Assembly: GCA_905193155.1 (NCBI GenBank)
Contig: CAJJNQ010000031.1
Span: 1 to 29,103, forward strand
DNA: 29,103 nt
Direction: 5' to 3'
Source: an uncultured Christensenella sp.
GTDB lineage: Bacteria > Bacillota > Clostridia > Christensenellales > UBA1750
Under the pieces are notes generated by a model. That model saw only the letters and a list, made by a program, of their open reading frames with translations. It did no database searches and was not told where the DNA came from. Of this stretch, positions 7,985-15,957 are shown one piece after another. The translations under genes were made by a program, and so were the position numbers. Numbering within the stretch: the first letter of the stretch is position 1; the number at the start of each line of letters is the position of its first letter.

Positions 7985-8893
7985 TCAATCGAGCCGCAGG
8001 GAACCGACAAGCTCGTTTACATCCTCAATGCCGTTCTCCTTGCAGAAGGCTTCGATACCGCGGATCACATCCGGGCAGGCGTAGGGGTTGTAGAGGTTGG
8101 CCGAGCCGACCTGCACCGCCGCACAGCCCACCATCAGAAACGCAATCGCGTCTTCACCCGTCTCAATGCCGCCCATGCCCACCACGGGGATGTTCACGGC
8201 CTTGGCCGCCTGCCAGCACATGCGCAGCGCTACAGGGCGCACCGCCGGGCCGGACATGCCGCCGACCACGTTTTTGAGCACGGGACGGCGCGTGCGGATG
8301 TCCACCGCCATGCCGGTGAGCGTATTGATGAGCGAAATCGCGTCCGCGCCGCCCTCTTCCGCCGCCTTGGCAACCTCGGCAATGTCCGCCACATTGGGCG
8401 AGAGTTTGACCATCAACGGCTTTTTGCAATGCGCGCGCACCGCCTTGGTGATGGCGTAGACCGATTCCGGCCTGGTGCCGAAGGCCACGCCGCCCTCCTT
8501 GACGTTGGGGCAGGAGATGTTCATCTCCAGTATGTGAATGCCGGTTTGGGACAGGCGCTCCGCCATGTAGCAATAATCGTCCTCGGTGCTTCCCGCCGCG
8601 TTGGCCACAACCACCGCGCCCTTTTCAAGCAGCCAGGGCAAGTCATTTTCAATAAACGCTTCCACGCCGGGATTCTGAAGTCCCACGGAATTCAACATGC
8701 CGGAGGGTGTTTCGGTGATGCGGTGCGGCGGATTGCCCAATCGCGGCAGACGGGTCAGGCCTTTGACGGAGATGCCGCCCAGATCCGCCACGTTATAGAA
8801 CTTGTCGTATTCTCGGCCGAAGCCAAAGGTGCCCGACGCGGCAATGACGGGGTTTTTCAGCTCTACCCCGCAGAGGCTGACGCCCATTTTCAT
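7985..8893 (-). CDS. pyrD: Dihydroorotate dehydrogenase B (NAD+), catalytic subunit
   Basis: The 302-residue FMN-binding barrel oxidises dihydroorotate to orotate, the fourth step of UMP synthesis. Class 1B features include NPVIAASGTFGFG near the N-terminus, GISVKGLTRLPRLGN, and the catalytic cysteine in MNISCPNVKEGG (class 1 enzymes use Cys, class 2 use Ser). The FMN phosphate region is VGMGGIETGEDA, followed by VGCAAVQVGSA. It lacks the N-terminal membrane segment of quinone-linked enzymes. It works with PyrK, which passes electrons to NAD+. Its ATG overlaps the pyrK stop by 4 bases (ATGA), so the two subunits are translationally coupled. It is the last gene of the pyr operon. Confidence 0.96.
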   Translation of the reverse strand: MKMGVSLCGVELKNPVIAASGTFGFGREYDKFYNVADLGGISVKGLTRLPRLGNPPHRITETPSGMLNSVGLQNPGVEAFIENDLPWLLEKGAVVVANAAGSTEDDYCYMAERLSQTGIHILEMNISCPNVKEGGVAFGTRPESVYAITKAVRAHCKKPLMVKLSPNVADIAEVAKAAEEGGADAISLINTLTGMAVDIRTRRPVLKNVVGGMSGPAVRPVALRMCWQAAKAVNIPVVGMGGIETGEDAIAFLMVGCAAVQVGSANLYNPYACPDVIRGIEAFCKENGIEDVNELVGSLRLD

Positions 8894-9663
8894 CCGAACA
8901 CGACCTCCTTTGCATCCAGCACCGGACCATCCGCACAGACGCGCTTATAGCCCGTTTCGCCATCCTTCACCTTGACCTTGCAGTTGCAGGTCAGGCATGC
9001 GCCGATGCCGCAGCCCATGTGCTCCTCGAGCGAGAGCTGCGCTTCCACGCTGTATTCCAGCGCGAGCTTCTGCACCGCGCGCAGCATGGGGGTCGGGCCG
9101 CAGGCCATCACGCAATCGACCTTTTTCTCTTGGAGCAGCTGCTCCAAAGGCCCCGTGACCAGGCCGTGCACGCCCGCCGAACCATCGTCCGTGCAGACGA
9201 TGACTTCCACACCCGTTTTGCGGCACTCTTCCACTGCATAGAGCAGTTCTGCATTGCGATAGCCGAAAATGCCGTAGCAGCCCGTTCCGGCGTAATTTTC
9301 CATCGTGTAGCGCAGCGGCGCGACACCAATGCCGCCGCCGACAAACGCGATGTGCTCGTGCGTCTTTTTGTCAAAACCGTTGCCCAGCGGGTAGAGCAGA
9401 TCCACTTCGTCGCCCGGCTTGGCTTCCAGCAGCTTGTGTGTGCCCTCGCCCTTGCGCGCAATGCCCAGATGCAGCACATCGCCCTGCACGGAATAAATAC
9501 TGATGGGGCGGCGCAGCAGATGCGCGCGGTCGCCCGGCACAGACAGGTGCGCAAACTGCCCCGGCTGCGCCTTTTCCGCGTCCTCCGGTAAGCGCAGCTG
9601 CATCAGTCCCATCTCCGCGTTGAGCGGCTGCACAGACAGCACCTGTGCAATCAGTCTCTTCAT
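8890..9663 (-). CDS. pyrK: Dihydroorotate dehydrogenase B, electron transfer subunit
   Basis: The 257-residue PyrK carries FAD and a 2Fe-2S cluster and shuttles electrons from PyrD to NAD+ in the cytosol. The FAD-binding RRPISIYS motif is at 51-58 and the nucleotide-binding FVGGGIGVAPLR at about 107-118. The cluster ligands are C218, C223, C226 and C243 (CGIGACLTC, then RVCADGP), the standard spacing for this family. The gene follows pyrF after 3 bases and overlaps pyrD by 4. Confidence 0.96.
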   Translation of the reverse strand: MKRLIAQVLSVQPLNAEMGLMQLRLPEDAEKAQPGQFAHLSVPGDRAHLLRRPISIYSVQGDVLHLGIARKGEGTHKLLEAKPGDEVDLLYPLGNGFDKKTHEHIAFVGGGIGVAPLRYTMENYAGTGCYGIFGYRNAELLYAVEECRKTGVEVIVCTDDGSAGVHGLVTGPLEQLLQEKKVDCVMACGPTPMLRAVQKLALEYSVEAQLSLEEHMGCGIGACLTCNCKVKVKDGETGYKRVCADGPVLDAKEVVFG

Positions 9664-9666
9664 GGC

Positions 9667-10566
9667 TTACATACCCTCCATGATGTCGTCGCGCATCCGA
9701 ATCGCCTCGTTGCGCGCGGCCTGCGCAAAGTCCACGCCGGGCTGCTTCTTCCACGCAGTCAGGATCGAGCGGGAGGCATTGACCACCGCGCCGCGGCCGT
9801 TTGCGTCAAAGCAGCCGCGCAGATCCTTGCCGGTTGCGCCCTGTGCGCCATAACCCGGCACAAGGAAGAAGGTATGCGGCAGGCGCTTGCGCAGCGCAGC
9901 GCCCTGCTCCGGATAGGTCGCGCCGACCACTGCGCCGACGGAGGAATAGCCGTATTTTCCGATGGAATCCTCGCCCCATTCGGACACAAGATCACCCATC
10001 ACTTCATAAACCGTGCGGTCGCCGATCTTGAGATCCTGCAGCTGACCGCCAGAGGGATTCGAGGTCTTGACCAGCGCGAAGATGCCGCCGCCGCGCACCT
10101 TGCCCGCTTCGAGGAAGGGCTTCACGCCGTCGATGCCAAGGTAGGCGTTGACTGTCACAAAATCCACCGGGAAAGCCGCGTCATGCCCCTCGCCCAGCGG
10201 GGTTTCGCCGAGATAGGCGTTGGCATAAGCGCCCGCCGTCGCGCCGATATCGTTGCGCTTGCAGTCCGCAATGACCACAAGGCCCTTGGACTTGGCATAT
10301 TCGATGGTCTCGTGGAAGGCGCGCATGCCGGGCACACCGTACATTTCATAATAGGCAACCTGCACCTTGGCGCTGGGCACCACGCCCGCCAGCGCGTCCA
10401 CAATGGCGCGGTTGTAGCGAACGAGCGCGTTGGCCGCGTCCTCAAAATTCTTAACCTCACCGGCAAAGCCTTCCGGCAGGTGCGCCAGCTGTGTATCCAA
10501 ACCAACGCAAGTGGGGTTTTTGCAGGTCTCAATTCCCTCGATCAGGGTGTCAATGGTCAGCTGCAT
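9667..10566 (-). CDS. pyrF: Orotidine 5'-phosphate decarboxylase (long, UMPS-like type)
   Basis: The 299-residue protein decarboxylates OMP to UMP. The catalytic DxKxxD array is D101, K103 and D106 in VIADCKRNDIGATAG. The C-terminal phosphate-binding region is at FFLVPGYGAQGATGKDL. At about 300 residues it belongs to the long OMP decarboxylase group (type 2), not the 230-240 residue type of Bacillus. The ribosome site GGAGGATG lies just upstream of the ATG. The gene comes before pyrK-pyrD, unlike the Bacillus order where pyrF follows pyrD. The orotate phosphoribosyltransferase gene pyrE, usually close by, is not in the window. Confidence 0.95.
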   Translation of the reverse strand: MQLTIDTLIEGIETCKNPTCVGLDTQLAHLPEGFAGEVKNFEDAANALVRYNRAIVDALAGVVPSAKVQVAYYEMYGVPGMRAFHETIEYAKSKGLVVIADCKRNDIGATAGAYANAYLGETPLGEGHDAAFPVDFVTVNAYLGIDGVKPFLEAGKVRGGGIFALVKTSNPSGGQLQDLKIGDRTVYEVMGDLVSEWGEDSIGKYGYSSVGAVVGATYPEQGAALRKRLPHTFFLVPGYGAQGATGKDLRGCFDANGRGAVVNASRSILTAWKKQPGVDFAQAARNEAIRMRDDIMEGM

Positions 10567-10592
10567 AGGGTCATCCTCCTTGACGCCGTTTT

Positions 10593-11861
10593 TTAGTCCT
10601 CGTACTTATAGATGCGCTTGCCGCCGACGTAAGTCTCCAGCACGCGGCCATGCACCGTGCGGCCGTCGAAGGGCGTATTCTTGCCCTTGGAGACGAACTC
10701 CTTGCGGTCCACGGTCCATTCCTTCGCGATATCCGCGATGATGAAATCCGCGTCGCGACCCACTTCGAGTTTGCCGCAGTTCTTTCCGAGAATCTTTGCG
10801 GGATTGGTGCAAGCGACCTGCACAAACTCTTCCATGGTCATGTGATGCGCATGAACCAGCGCGTCCATGCACAGCGCAAAAGCGGTTTCAAATCCGGAAA
10901 TGCCGGAGAGCGCGCTGTTGTATTCCACCTCTTTTTCGTCGCGGTGATGCGGCGCATGGTCGGTGGCAATCGCGTCGATGGTGCCGTCGCAAAGGCCGGC
11001 AATCAGCGCTTCCTGGTCGCTGGTCAGGCGCAGCGGCGGATTCACCTTGGTGTCCGCCGAATAGCTCTGCACCATATCGTCGGTACCGGCCAGATAGTGC
11101 GGCGCGGTTTCCGCCGTGATGCGCACGCCGTCCTTCTTAGCCTCGCGGATCAACTGCACGCCGCCCGCAGTAGAGACGTGGCAAATATGAATGGGCAGAT
11201 TCAGCGTGCGGGAGAGCACAATATCGCGCGCAATCTGCACCTCTTCCGCAGCGCGGGTGGTGCCGCGCAGGCCGAGCAGGGTAGAATTATATCCTTCGTT
11301 CATCACGCCGCTGTTGACCAGATTGATATCCTCGCAGTGGTCAAACACCGTCAGGCCGAACGCCGCGCTGTATTCCATCGCCAGGCGCATCAGGTGCGCG
11401 TTCATCACGGGCTTGCCGTCGTCGGAAATGGCGACCGCACCCGCCTTGGCCATATCTCCGATCTCTGCCATGGTTTCGCCCTTGAGGCCGTGGGACAGTG
11501 CACCAATGGGGTAGACATGCACGCCGCTGCCCTCGTTTTTCGCCTTATTGACAATATAAGAGGTCACAACCGCGTTGTCGTTGACAGGGTTGGTGTTGGC
11601 CATGCAGCAGATGCTGGTGAAGCCGCCCTTCGCCGCCGCTTTCGAGCCGCTGATGATATCTTCTTTATATTCATAACCGGGATCACGCAGGTGGCAGTGC
11701 AGGTCGACCATGCCGGGCAGCACATACTGTCCCTTTGCATCGATGACTTCTGCGTCCGCATCTTCAATAGACGACGCAATCTTTGCGATCAGGCCGTCCT
11801 CAACGAGCAGATCGCACTTGCCGTATTCGGGAAGAATTCCGTTTTTAACGAGCAGTTTCAT
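10593..11861 (-). CDS. pyrC: Dihydroorotase, type I
   Basis: This 422-residue amidohydrolase cyclises carbamoyl aspartate to dihydroorotate. The zinc-binding DLHCHLRDPG motif has H55, H57 and R59. HICHVSTAGG supplies a later histidine ligand, and AIATDHAPHH carries the catalytic Asp. The length and the HCHLRDPG form match type I dihydroorotases of Gram-positive bacteria. The start codon follows the pyrB stop almost directly (TGATATG), so translation is coupled to pyrB. Confidence 0.96.
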   Translation of the reverse strand: MKLLVKNGILPEYGKCDLLVEDGLIAKIASSIEDADAEVIDAKGQYVLPGMVDLHCHLRDPGYEYKEDIISGSKAAAKGGFTSICCMANTNPVNDNAVVTSYIVNKAKNEGSGVHVYPIGALSHGLKGETMAEIGDMAKAGAVAISDDGKPVMNAHLMRLAMEYSAAFGLTVFDHCEDINLVNSGVMNEGYNSTLLGLRGTTRAAEEVQIARDIVLSRTLNLPIHICHVSTAGGVQLIREAKKDGVRITAETAPHYLAGTDDMVQSYSADTKVNPPLRLTSDQEALIAGLCDGTIDAIATDHAPHHRDEKEVEYNSALSGISGFETAFALCMDALVHAHHMTMEEFVQVACTNPAKILGKNCGKLEVGRDADFIIADIAKEWTVDRKEFVSKGKNTPFDGRTVHGRVLETYVGGKRIYKYED

Positions 11862-11862
11862 A

Positions 11863-12789
11863 TCACTTCACGCCCTTTCTGGTCAGCAGGTAGAGCAGCG
11901 CCATGCGCACGGCGACGCCGCTGGAAACCTGCTCGCGGATCACAGACTGTTCGCAGTCAGCCACGTCGCTGCTGATCTCGACGCCGCGGTTGATGGGGCC
12001 GGGGTGCATCACCAGCGCATCGGGCTTGGCATATTTGAGCCGCTCCTCATTCAGGCCGAAGAATTCGGAATATTCGCGCAGCGAAGGGAAATTGCCCTCC
12101 TGCTGGCGCTCGAGCTGAATGCGCAGGTTCATCACAACGTCCGCGCCCTCAATGGCTTCTTCCACGCGGGTATAGGTCTTTACGCCCAGCTCTTCCATCT
12201 GCACGGGCATCAGCGTCGGCGGCGCACACAGCGCAACCTCCGCGCCCATGGTGTGCAGGCCGAAGATATTGGAGCGCGCCACGCGGGAGTGCGTCACATC
12301 GCCCAGAATTGCGACCTTCAGGCCGTTCAGATGGCCCTTGTGCTGCATCATCGTGAACATATCGAGCAGCGCCTGGGTGGGGTGTTCGTTGATGCCGTCG
12401 CCTGCATTGATCACCGCGGCGTTGACATGCTGCGCCAGCAGGTGCGGCGCGCCGGACATTGGATGGCGAATGACGATGATATCGGTGCCCATCGCGTCCA
12501 GCGTGCGGCCGGTATCGATCAGCGTCTCGCCCTTCTTGACCGAGGATGCAGACGCCGCAATGTTGGCCGAAGCTGCGGACATATATTTCGAGGCCAGCTC
12601 GAAGCTCATTCTGGTGCGGGTGGAGTTTTCATAGAACAGCGTCACGACGGATTTGCCCTGCAAATGCGCCGTCTTCTTGGTGGGGCTGTCCAGCAGCGGG
12701 CGCATTGCCGCCGCGGTGGAAAGGATGGTTTCGATCTCTTCGCGTTCGACGTTGCGCAGCGAGAGCAGATCCTTTTGCTTGAATGCCAT
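11863..12789 (-). CDS. pyrB: Aspartate carbamoyltransferase, catalytic subunit
   Basis: The 308-residue enzyme condenses carbamoyl phosphate with aspartate, the committed step of pyrimidine synthesis. The carbamoyl-phosphate motif STRTR is at 56-60, and HPTQALLDMF marks the second domain. HPGPINRGVEI near the C-terminus is typical of the family. No pyrI regulatory subunit gene is adjacent, so control is expected at the PyrR attenuator, as in Bacillus. AAAGGAG lies 8 bases before the ATG. Confidence 0.97.
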   Translation of the reverse strand: MAFKQKDLLSLRNVEREEIETILSTAAAMRPLLDSPTKKTAHLQGKSVVTLFYENSTRTRMSFELASKYMSAASANIAASASSVKKGETLIDTGRTLDAMGTDIIVIRHPMSGAPHLLAQHVNAAVINAGDGINEHPTQALLDMFTMMQHKGHLNGLKVAILGDVTHSRVARSNIFGLHTMGAEVALCAPPTLMPVQMEELGVKTYTRVEEAIEGADVVMNLRIQLERQQEGNFPSLREYSEFFGLNEERLKYAKPDALVMHPGPINRGVEISSDVADCEQSVIREQVSSGVAVRMALLYLLTRKGVK

Positions 12790-12922
12790 GCTATTTCTCC
12801 TTTACCGTTTGTTTGGGGGCTTGCGGGGGCCGCCCGGAACAATCTTCTCCGAGCGGCAGCCGTAAACCTCCATAAAGGAGGCTGCCTCCGTTGCCGGGAG
12901 CAGCCTTGCCTATGATTCACTT
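12790..12922 (-). other. Structured uraA-pyrB spacer with competing hairpins
   Basis: On the minus strand, AGGCTGC can pair with GCAGCCT (about 12865-12905). The same central segment can instead pair forward with GGCTGCC (12854-12860), so the two hairpins exclude each other. A third 9-bp stem follows, CCGCTCGGA with TCCGGGCGG (about 12832-12858). No clear T-run follows any stem. In Bacillus this junction carries a PyrR attenuator, but I see no good PyrR-binding loop here, only a loose TTCC...GCAAG resemblance. The function is unassigned. Confidence 0.4.
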
Positions 12923-14188
12923 TTACGCGTCAATCTTCTCGGGCAGGATCTTGTTGAGGATGATACCGAGGATAGCCGCCAGCGCAACGCCGGAGATCGC
13001 CACGCCGCCGATGGTGATGGCCTTATCCGCGCCCAGGCCAAGCACCAGCATGACTGCCGCGATGAGCAGGTTACGGGTCTTGGTGAAGTCCACCTGGTTC
13101 TCAACCAGGGTACGCAGGCCGACCGCAGCGATCATACCGTAGAGCACGATGGAAACGCCGCCGATGACCGGTCCGGGCATGCTGGTGATGAGCGCCGCGA
13201 ACTTGCCCAGGAAGGAGATCAGAATCGCGAAGCACGCCGCGATTTCAAGGGTCAGGGGATTGTAGTTCTTGGTTGCAGCCAGCACGCCGGTGTTCTCAGA
13301 ATAAGTGGTGTTGGCAGGACCGCCGACCAGGCCGGCAAACATAGTGGCCAGGCCGTCGCCCATCAGGGTGCGGTGCAGACCGGGATCCTTGATGAAGTCC
13401 TTGCCGACAACCGCAGAGGAAGCAGTGACGTCGCCGATGTGCTCGACAAAGGTCACGATCGCAATGGGGGCAACCAGGCCGATGGCACGCATATCGAACT
13501 TAGGCAGGAAGAAGGGAGGCAGATCCAGCCACGGAGCCTGCGCAATGGTGGTGAAATCCACCATGCCGCAGCAGATGGCCGCCACATAACCGACGATGAT
13601 ACCGATCAGGATGGGCACGAGCTTGAACAAACCCTTTGCAAAGAGCGAGGTGACGAAGATCGCCGCAATGGCAACCGCAGCCACCAGCCAGTTCAGGCCA
13701 ACGTTGACAGTGCCGATCTGCGTGGTGATGTTGTTGATCGCGGAGGGCGCCAGCATCAGACCGATGATGGTCACGACGGGGCCGGTGACGATCGGCGGGA
13801 AGAAGGAGCGAACGCGCTCCGCGCCGACAAGACGGACGAGCAGCGCCAGCACCAGGTACAGCGCGCCGGCCACGATGATGCCGCCGGTGGCGTAGGGCAG
13901 AGCGGCAAGATAAGCATCCGTGCCGATCTCCGCATTGTCAGAGCAGATCTGCGCCGCACCCTGAATGGCGGCGATGAAAGCAAATGAGGAACCGAGGAAC
14001 GTGGGAACCTTGCGGCCCGTGCACAAGTGGAAAATCCAGGTGCCGACGCCCGCGCAGAACAGCGCGACCGCGGGGCTCATCCCCGTGAGCATGGGAACCA
14101 GCACTGTTGCGCCGAACATGGCAAACACATGCTGAATGCCAAGCAGCGCCAGTTTTCCGGCAGAGTCCTTTTTTGCAGAAACGGTCAT
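12923..14188 (-). CDS. uraA: Uracil permease (NCS2 family)
   Basis: The 421-residue membrane protein has about 14 helices of the UraA/PyrP type. It imports uracil with protons. HVFAMFGATVLVPMLTGMSP near the N-terminus and GLVGGPANTTYSENTGVLA in the middle are signature segments of uracil and xanthine/uracil permeases. VTFVEHIGDVTA carries the glutamate and histidine used for substrate binding and proton coupling. It is second in the operon, directly after pyrR, as in Bacillus pyrP. A modest stem (CAGGC/GCCTG followed by TTTT, near 14224-14240) lies in the pyrR-uraA gap. Confidence 0.95.
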   Translation of the reverse strand: MTVSAKKDSAGKLALLGIQHVFAMFGATVLVPMLTGMSPAVALFCAGVGTWIFHLCTGRKVPTFLGSSFAFIAAIQGAAQICSDNAEIGTDAYLAALPYATGGIIVAGALYLVLALLVRLVGAERVRSFFPPIVTGPVVTIIGLMLAPSAINNITTQIGTVNVGLNWLVAAVAIAAIFVTSLFAKGLFKLVPILIGIIVGYVAAICCGMVDFTTIAQAPWLDLPPFFLPKFDMRAIGLVAPIAIVTFVEHIGDVTASSAVVGKDFIKDPGLHRTLMGDGLATMFAGLVGGPANTTYSENTGVLAATKNYNPLTLEIAACFAILISFLGKFAALITSMPGPVIGGVSIVLYGMIAAVGLRTLVENQVDFTKTRNLLIAAVMLVLGLGADKAITIGGVAISGVALAAILGIILNKILPEKIDA

Positions 14189-14264
14189 AACTCCATCCTC
14201 CTGAAAAAAGTTTGGTTTCTATCAAAACAGGCGCTTGCGGCCTGCTTCAACCTTCATGATGCTT

Positions 14265-14810
14265 TCAGCCCTCCTGGCCGTAAAGCTCGACGCTTTCCAC
14301 GCCGTCGAATTCCTTCACGCACACGCGCACCATCTCCTGCCGGGAGGTGGGCACGTTTTTGCCGACATAATCGGCGCGGATGGGCAGTTCGCGATGTCCG
14401 CGGTCGATCAGCACCGCCAGCTGAATCGAGTTGGCGCGGCCCATGTCCATCACCGCTTCCATCGCGGCTCTGGCCGTGCGGCCGGTGTAGAGTACGTCGT
14501 CGATCAGCACGATGTTTTTGCCGTTCACATCCGCCGGCACGTCGGTGCCCTTGAGCTGCGGATGCTCGCTCAGCAGCGACAGATCGTCGCGGTAGAACGT
14601 GATATCCAGCGTTCCGACCGGCACGGGGCCTTCCGCCTGCTCGATGAGCTGACCGATGCGCTCGGCCAGCGGCACGCCGCGGCGCTGAATGCCGATCAGC
14701 AGCAGGTTTTCCACGCCCTTGTTGTGCTCGATGATCTCATGCGCAATGCGCTTGACGGCGCGGCTCATCGCCGCTTCGTCCATAATGTCAGCCTTTTTGC
14801 GGAACTCCAT
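14265..14810 (-). CDS. pyrR: PyrR, pyr operon RNA-binding attenuation regulator
   Basis: The 181-residue protein has the phosphoribosyltransferase fold, with the PRPP loop NIVLIDDVLYTGRTARAAME and the substrate segment LLIGIQRRGVPLAERI. PyrR binds the pyr leader RNA when UMP is high and favours the terminator. It often has weak uracil phosphoribosyltransferase activity. The start is placed at ATG 14810 (MEFRKKADIMDE) because AAAGGAG lies 8 bases upstream and the length then matches the family. The open frame extends further upstream but runs into the leader terminator. It is the first gene of its operon and lies directly behind the PyrR-binding leader. Confidence 0.96.
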   Translation of the reverse strand: MEFRKKADIMDEAAMSRAVKRIAHEIIEHNKGVENLLLIGIQRRGVPLAERIGQLIEQAEGPVPVGTLDITFYRDDLSLLSEHPQLKGTDVPADVNGKNIVLIDDVLYTGRTARAAMEAVMDMGRANSIQLAVLIDRGHRELPIRADYVGKNVPTSRQEMVRVCVKEFDGVESVELYGQEG

Positions 14811-14830
14811 GGTGTTCTCTCCTTTTCCGG

Positions 14831-14869
14831 CAAAAAATAACGCCCGAAAGGTTCTATCCCTTCCAGGCG
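14831..14869 (-). terminator. Leader attenuator terminator of the pyr operon
   Basis: An 11-bp stem on the minus strand (14859-14869 pairs with 14841-14851, two G-U pairs, 7-base loop) is followed by TTATTTTTT. It ends about 20 bases before the pyrR start. Its 5' arm contains CTGGAA, which can pair instead with TTCCAG of the PyrR-binding loop, forming the competing antiterminator. Confidence 0.9.
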
Positions 14870-14913
14870 ATGCAGACGCAGTTGCGTTTTGCACACAGCA
14901 AAGCGTATAAAGC

Positions 14914-14934
14914 CCTTGCCGAACTCACTGGAAC
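14914..14934 (-). promoter_or_regulatory. PyrR-binding loop in the pyr leader RNA
   Basis: The minus-strand sequence TTCCAGTGAGTTCGGCAAGG matches the conserved PyrR-binding (anti-antiterminator) pattern with UCCAGnGAG followed by GCAAG. It lies about 25 bases after the likely transcription start and about 45 bases before the terminator. Binding of PyrR with UMP would stabilise this loop and release the terminator arm. Confidence 0.85.
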
Positions 14935-14961
14935 GGATTAAAGGAACGTTGTACCTTCGCT

Positions 14962-14990
14962 ACTATATCACAGACCGCAGGGTTTGTCCA
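14962..14990 (-). promoter_or_regulatory. Promoter of the pyr operon
   Basis: On the minus strand TGGACA (14985-14990), a 17-base spacer and TATAGT (14962-14967) form a good sigma-A promoter. It starts only about 25 bases after the rluD stop codon. The pyr genes can therefore be transcribed separately from the cell-division cluster, although no terminator separates them. Confidence 0.88.
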
Positions 14991-15024
14991 TAAATCCGCC
15001 CATAAAGCCTGTGTTAATTTTTAA

Positions 15025-15957
15025 TCAGACATTTTTCCCGCTTTCCCGTCGCAGGCGCTCCAGCACGGCGGCGTAATCCTGCGGCGGCTCGGCGACGAAG
15101 TTCATTTCCTCGCCCGTTTTCGGGTGACGGATGTGCAGCTCCCGCGCGTGCAGCATCAGCGGGCAGTTCCCCGCGCCGGATCGCTGAAAGCCGTAGATCG
15201 GATCGCCGCAGACCGGGTGCCCGAGCGACGCCATGTGGACGCGGATCTGGTGCGTGCGCCCCGTCACCAGTCGGCACTCGATCAGGGTGCATCTGGCAAA
15301 GCGTTCCAGCACGTGGTAATTGGTGCGCGCTTCCCTGCCGCCGGATACAACCGCCATCTTTTTGCGGTCCTTGGGGCTGCGGCCGATGGGGGCATCCACA
15401 AAGCCCTCGTCGTCCCGAAGATGTCCTTCGACCACCGCCCAATAGACGCGCCCTGCGCTGTGGACGCGGATCTGCTCCGCCAGATCGACGTGCGCGGCAT
15501 CGTTCTTGGCCACCACCATAAGCCCCGTGGTATCCTTATCCAGCCGGTGGACGATGCCGGGGCGCATCTTGCCCCCGATGCCCGAAAGATCATCGCAGGC
15601 GAACAGCAGCGCATTGACCAGCGTGTCCTGCTGATGCCCCGCCGCGGGATGCACCACCAGCGCGCGCGGCTTATTGACCACCACAATGTCTGCATCCTCG
15701 TAGACGATGGGGATGTCCATCTCCACCGGCACGGCCTCCAGCGGTTCCGGGTCGGGCAGCGTCAATTCGATCTTGTCGCCCGCGGTGAGCTTCTCCCCCG
15801 CTTTGCCGGGCGCTTTGCCGTTGCGCCGGACGCAGCCGTCCTTGATGAGGTTCTGGATGCGTGAGCGGGTCTCCCCGCTTTTCTGCGCCAAAAAGGCATC
15901 CAAACGGATGCCTTCGTCGTTGTTATCTGCAATCAGGTGCAGTGTCTGCATCTTCAT
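15025..15957 (-). CDS. rluD: RluD-type 23S rRNA pseudouridine synthase
   Basis: The 310-residue protein has an N-terminal S4 RNA-binding domain (about 15-75, with IRLDAFLAQKSGETRSRIQ) followed by the RluA/RluD catalytic domain. The catalytic aspartate is D140 in GIVHRLDKDTTGLMVV. VTGRTHQIRVHMASLGHP is the second conserved block. The RluD group makes pseudouridines in helix 69 of 23S rRNA. The exact sites are inferred from the family. Starts at 15957 (MKMQTL) and 15951 (MQTL) share one AAGGAG, and I chose the first. The start lies 35 bases inside lspA, so the two are translationally coupled. The position between lspA and pyrR is the same as in Bacillus ylyB. Confidence 0.9.
   Translation of the reverse strand: MKMQTLHLIADNNDEGIRLDAFLAQKSGETRSRIQNLIKDGCVRRNGKAPGKAGEKLTAGDKIELTLPDPEPLEAVPVEMDIPIVYEDADIVVVNKPRALVVHPAAGHQQDTLVNALLFACDDLSGIGGKMRPGIVHRLDKDTTGLMVVAKNDAAHVDLAEQIRVHSAGRVYWAVVEGHLRDDEGFVDAPIGRSPKDRKKMAVVSGGREARTNYHVLERFARCTLIECRLVTGRTHQIRVHMASLGHPVCGDPIYGFQRSGAGNCPLMLHARELHIRHPKTGEEMNFVAEPPQDYAAVLERLRRESGKNV

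Noticed and set aside
10650..11975. Long plus-strand open frame opposite pyrC
   Set aside because: It is an antisense shadow of a well-conserved dihydroorotase, with low-complexity His/Arg/Ala composition and no start signals.
14189..14264. Possible second PyrR attenuator between pyrR and uraA
   Set aside because: Only a 5-bp stem with TTTT is present. No UCCAG-type PyrR loop is seen and the gap is too short for a full attenuator.
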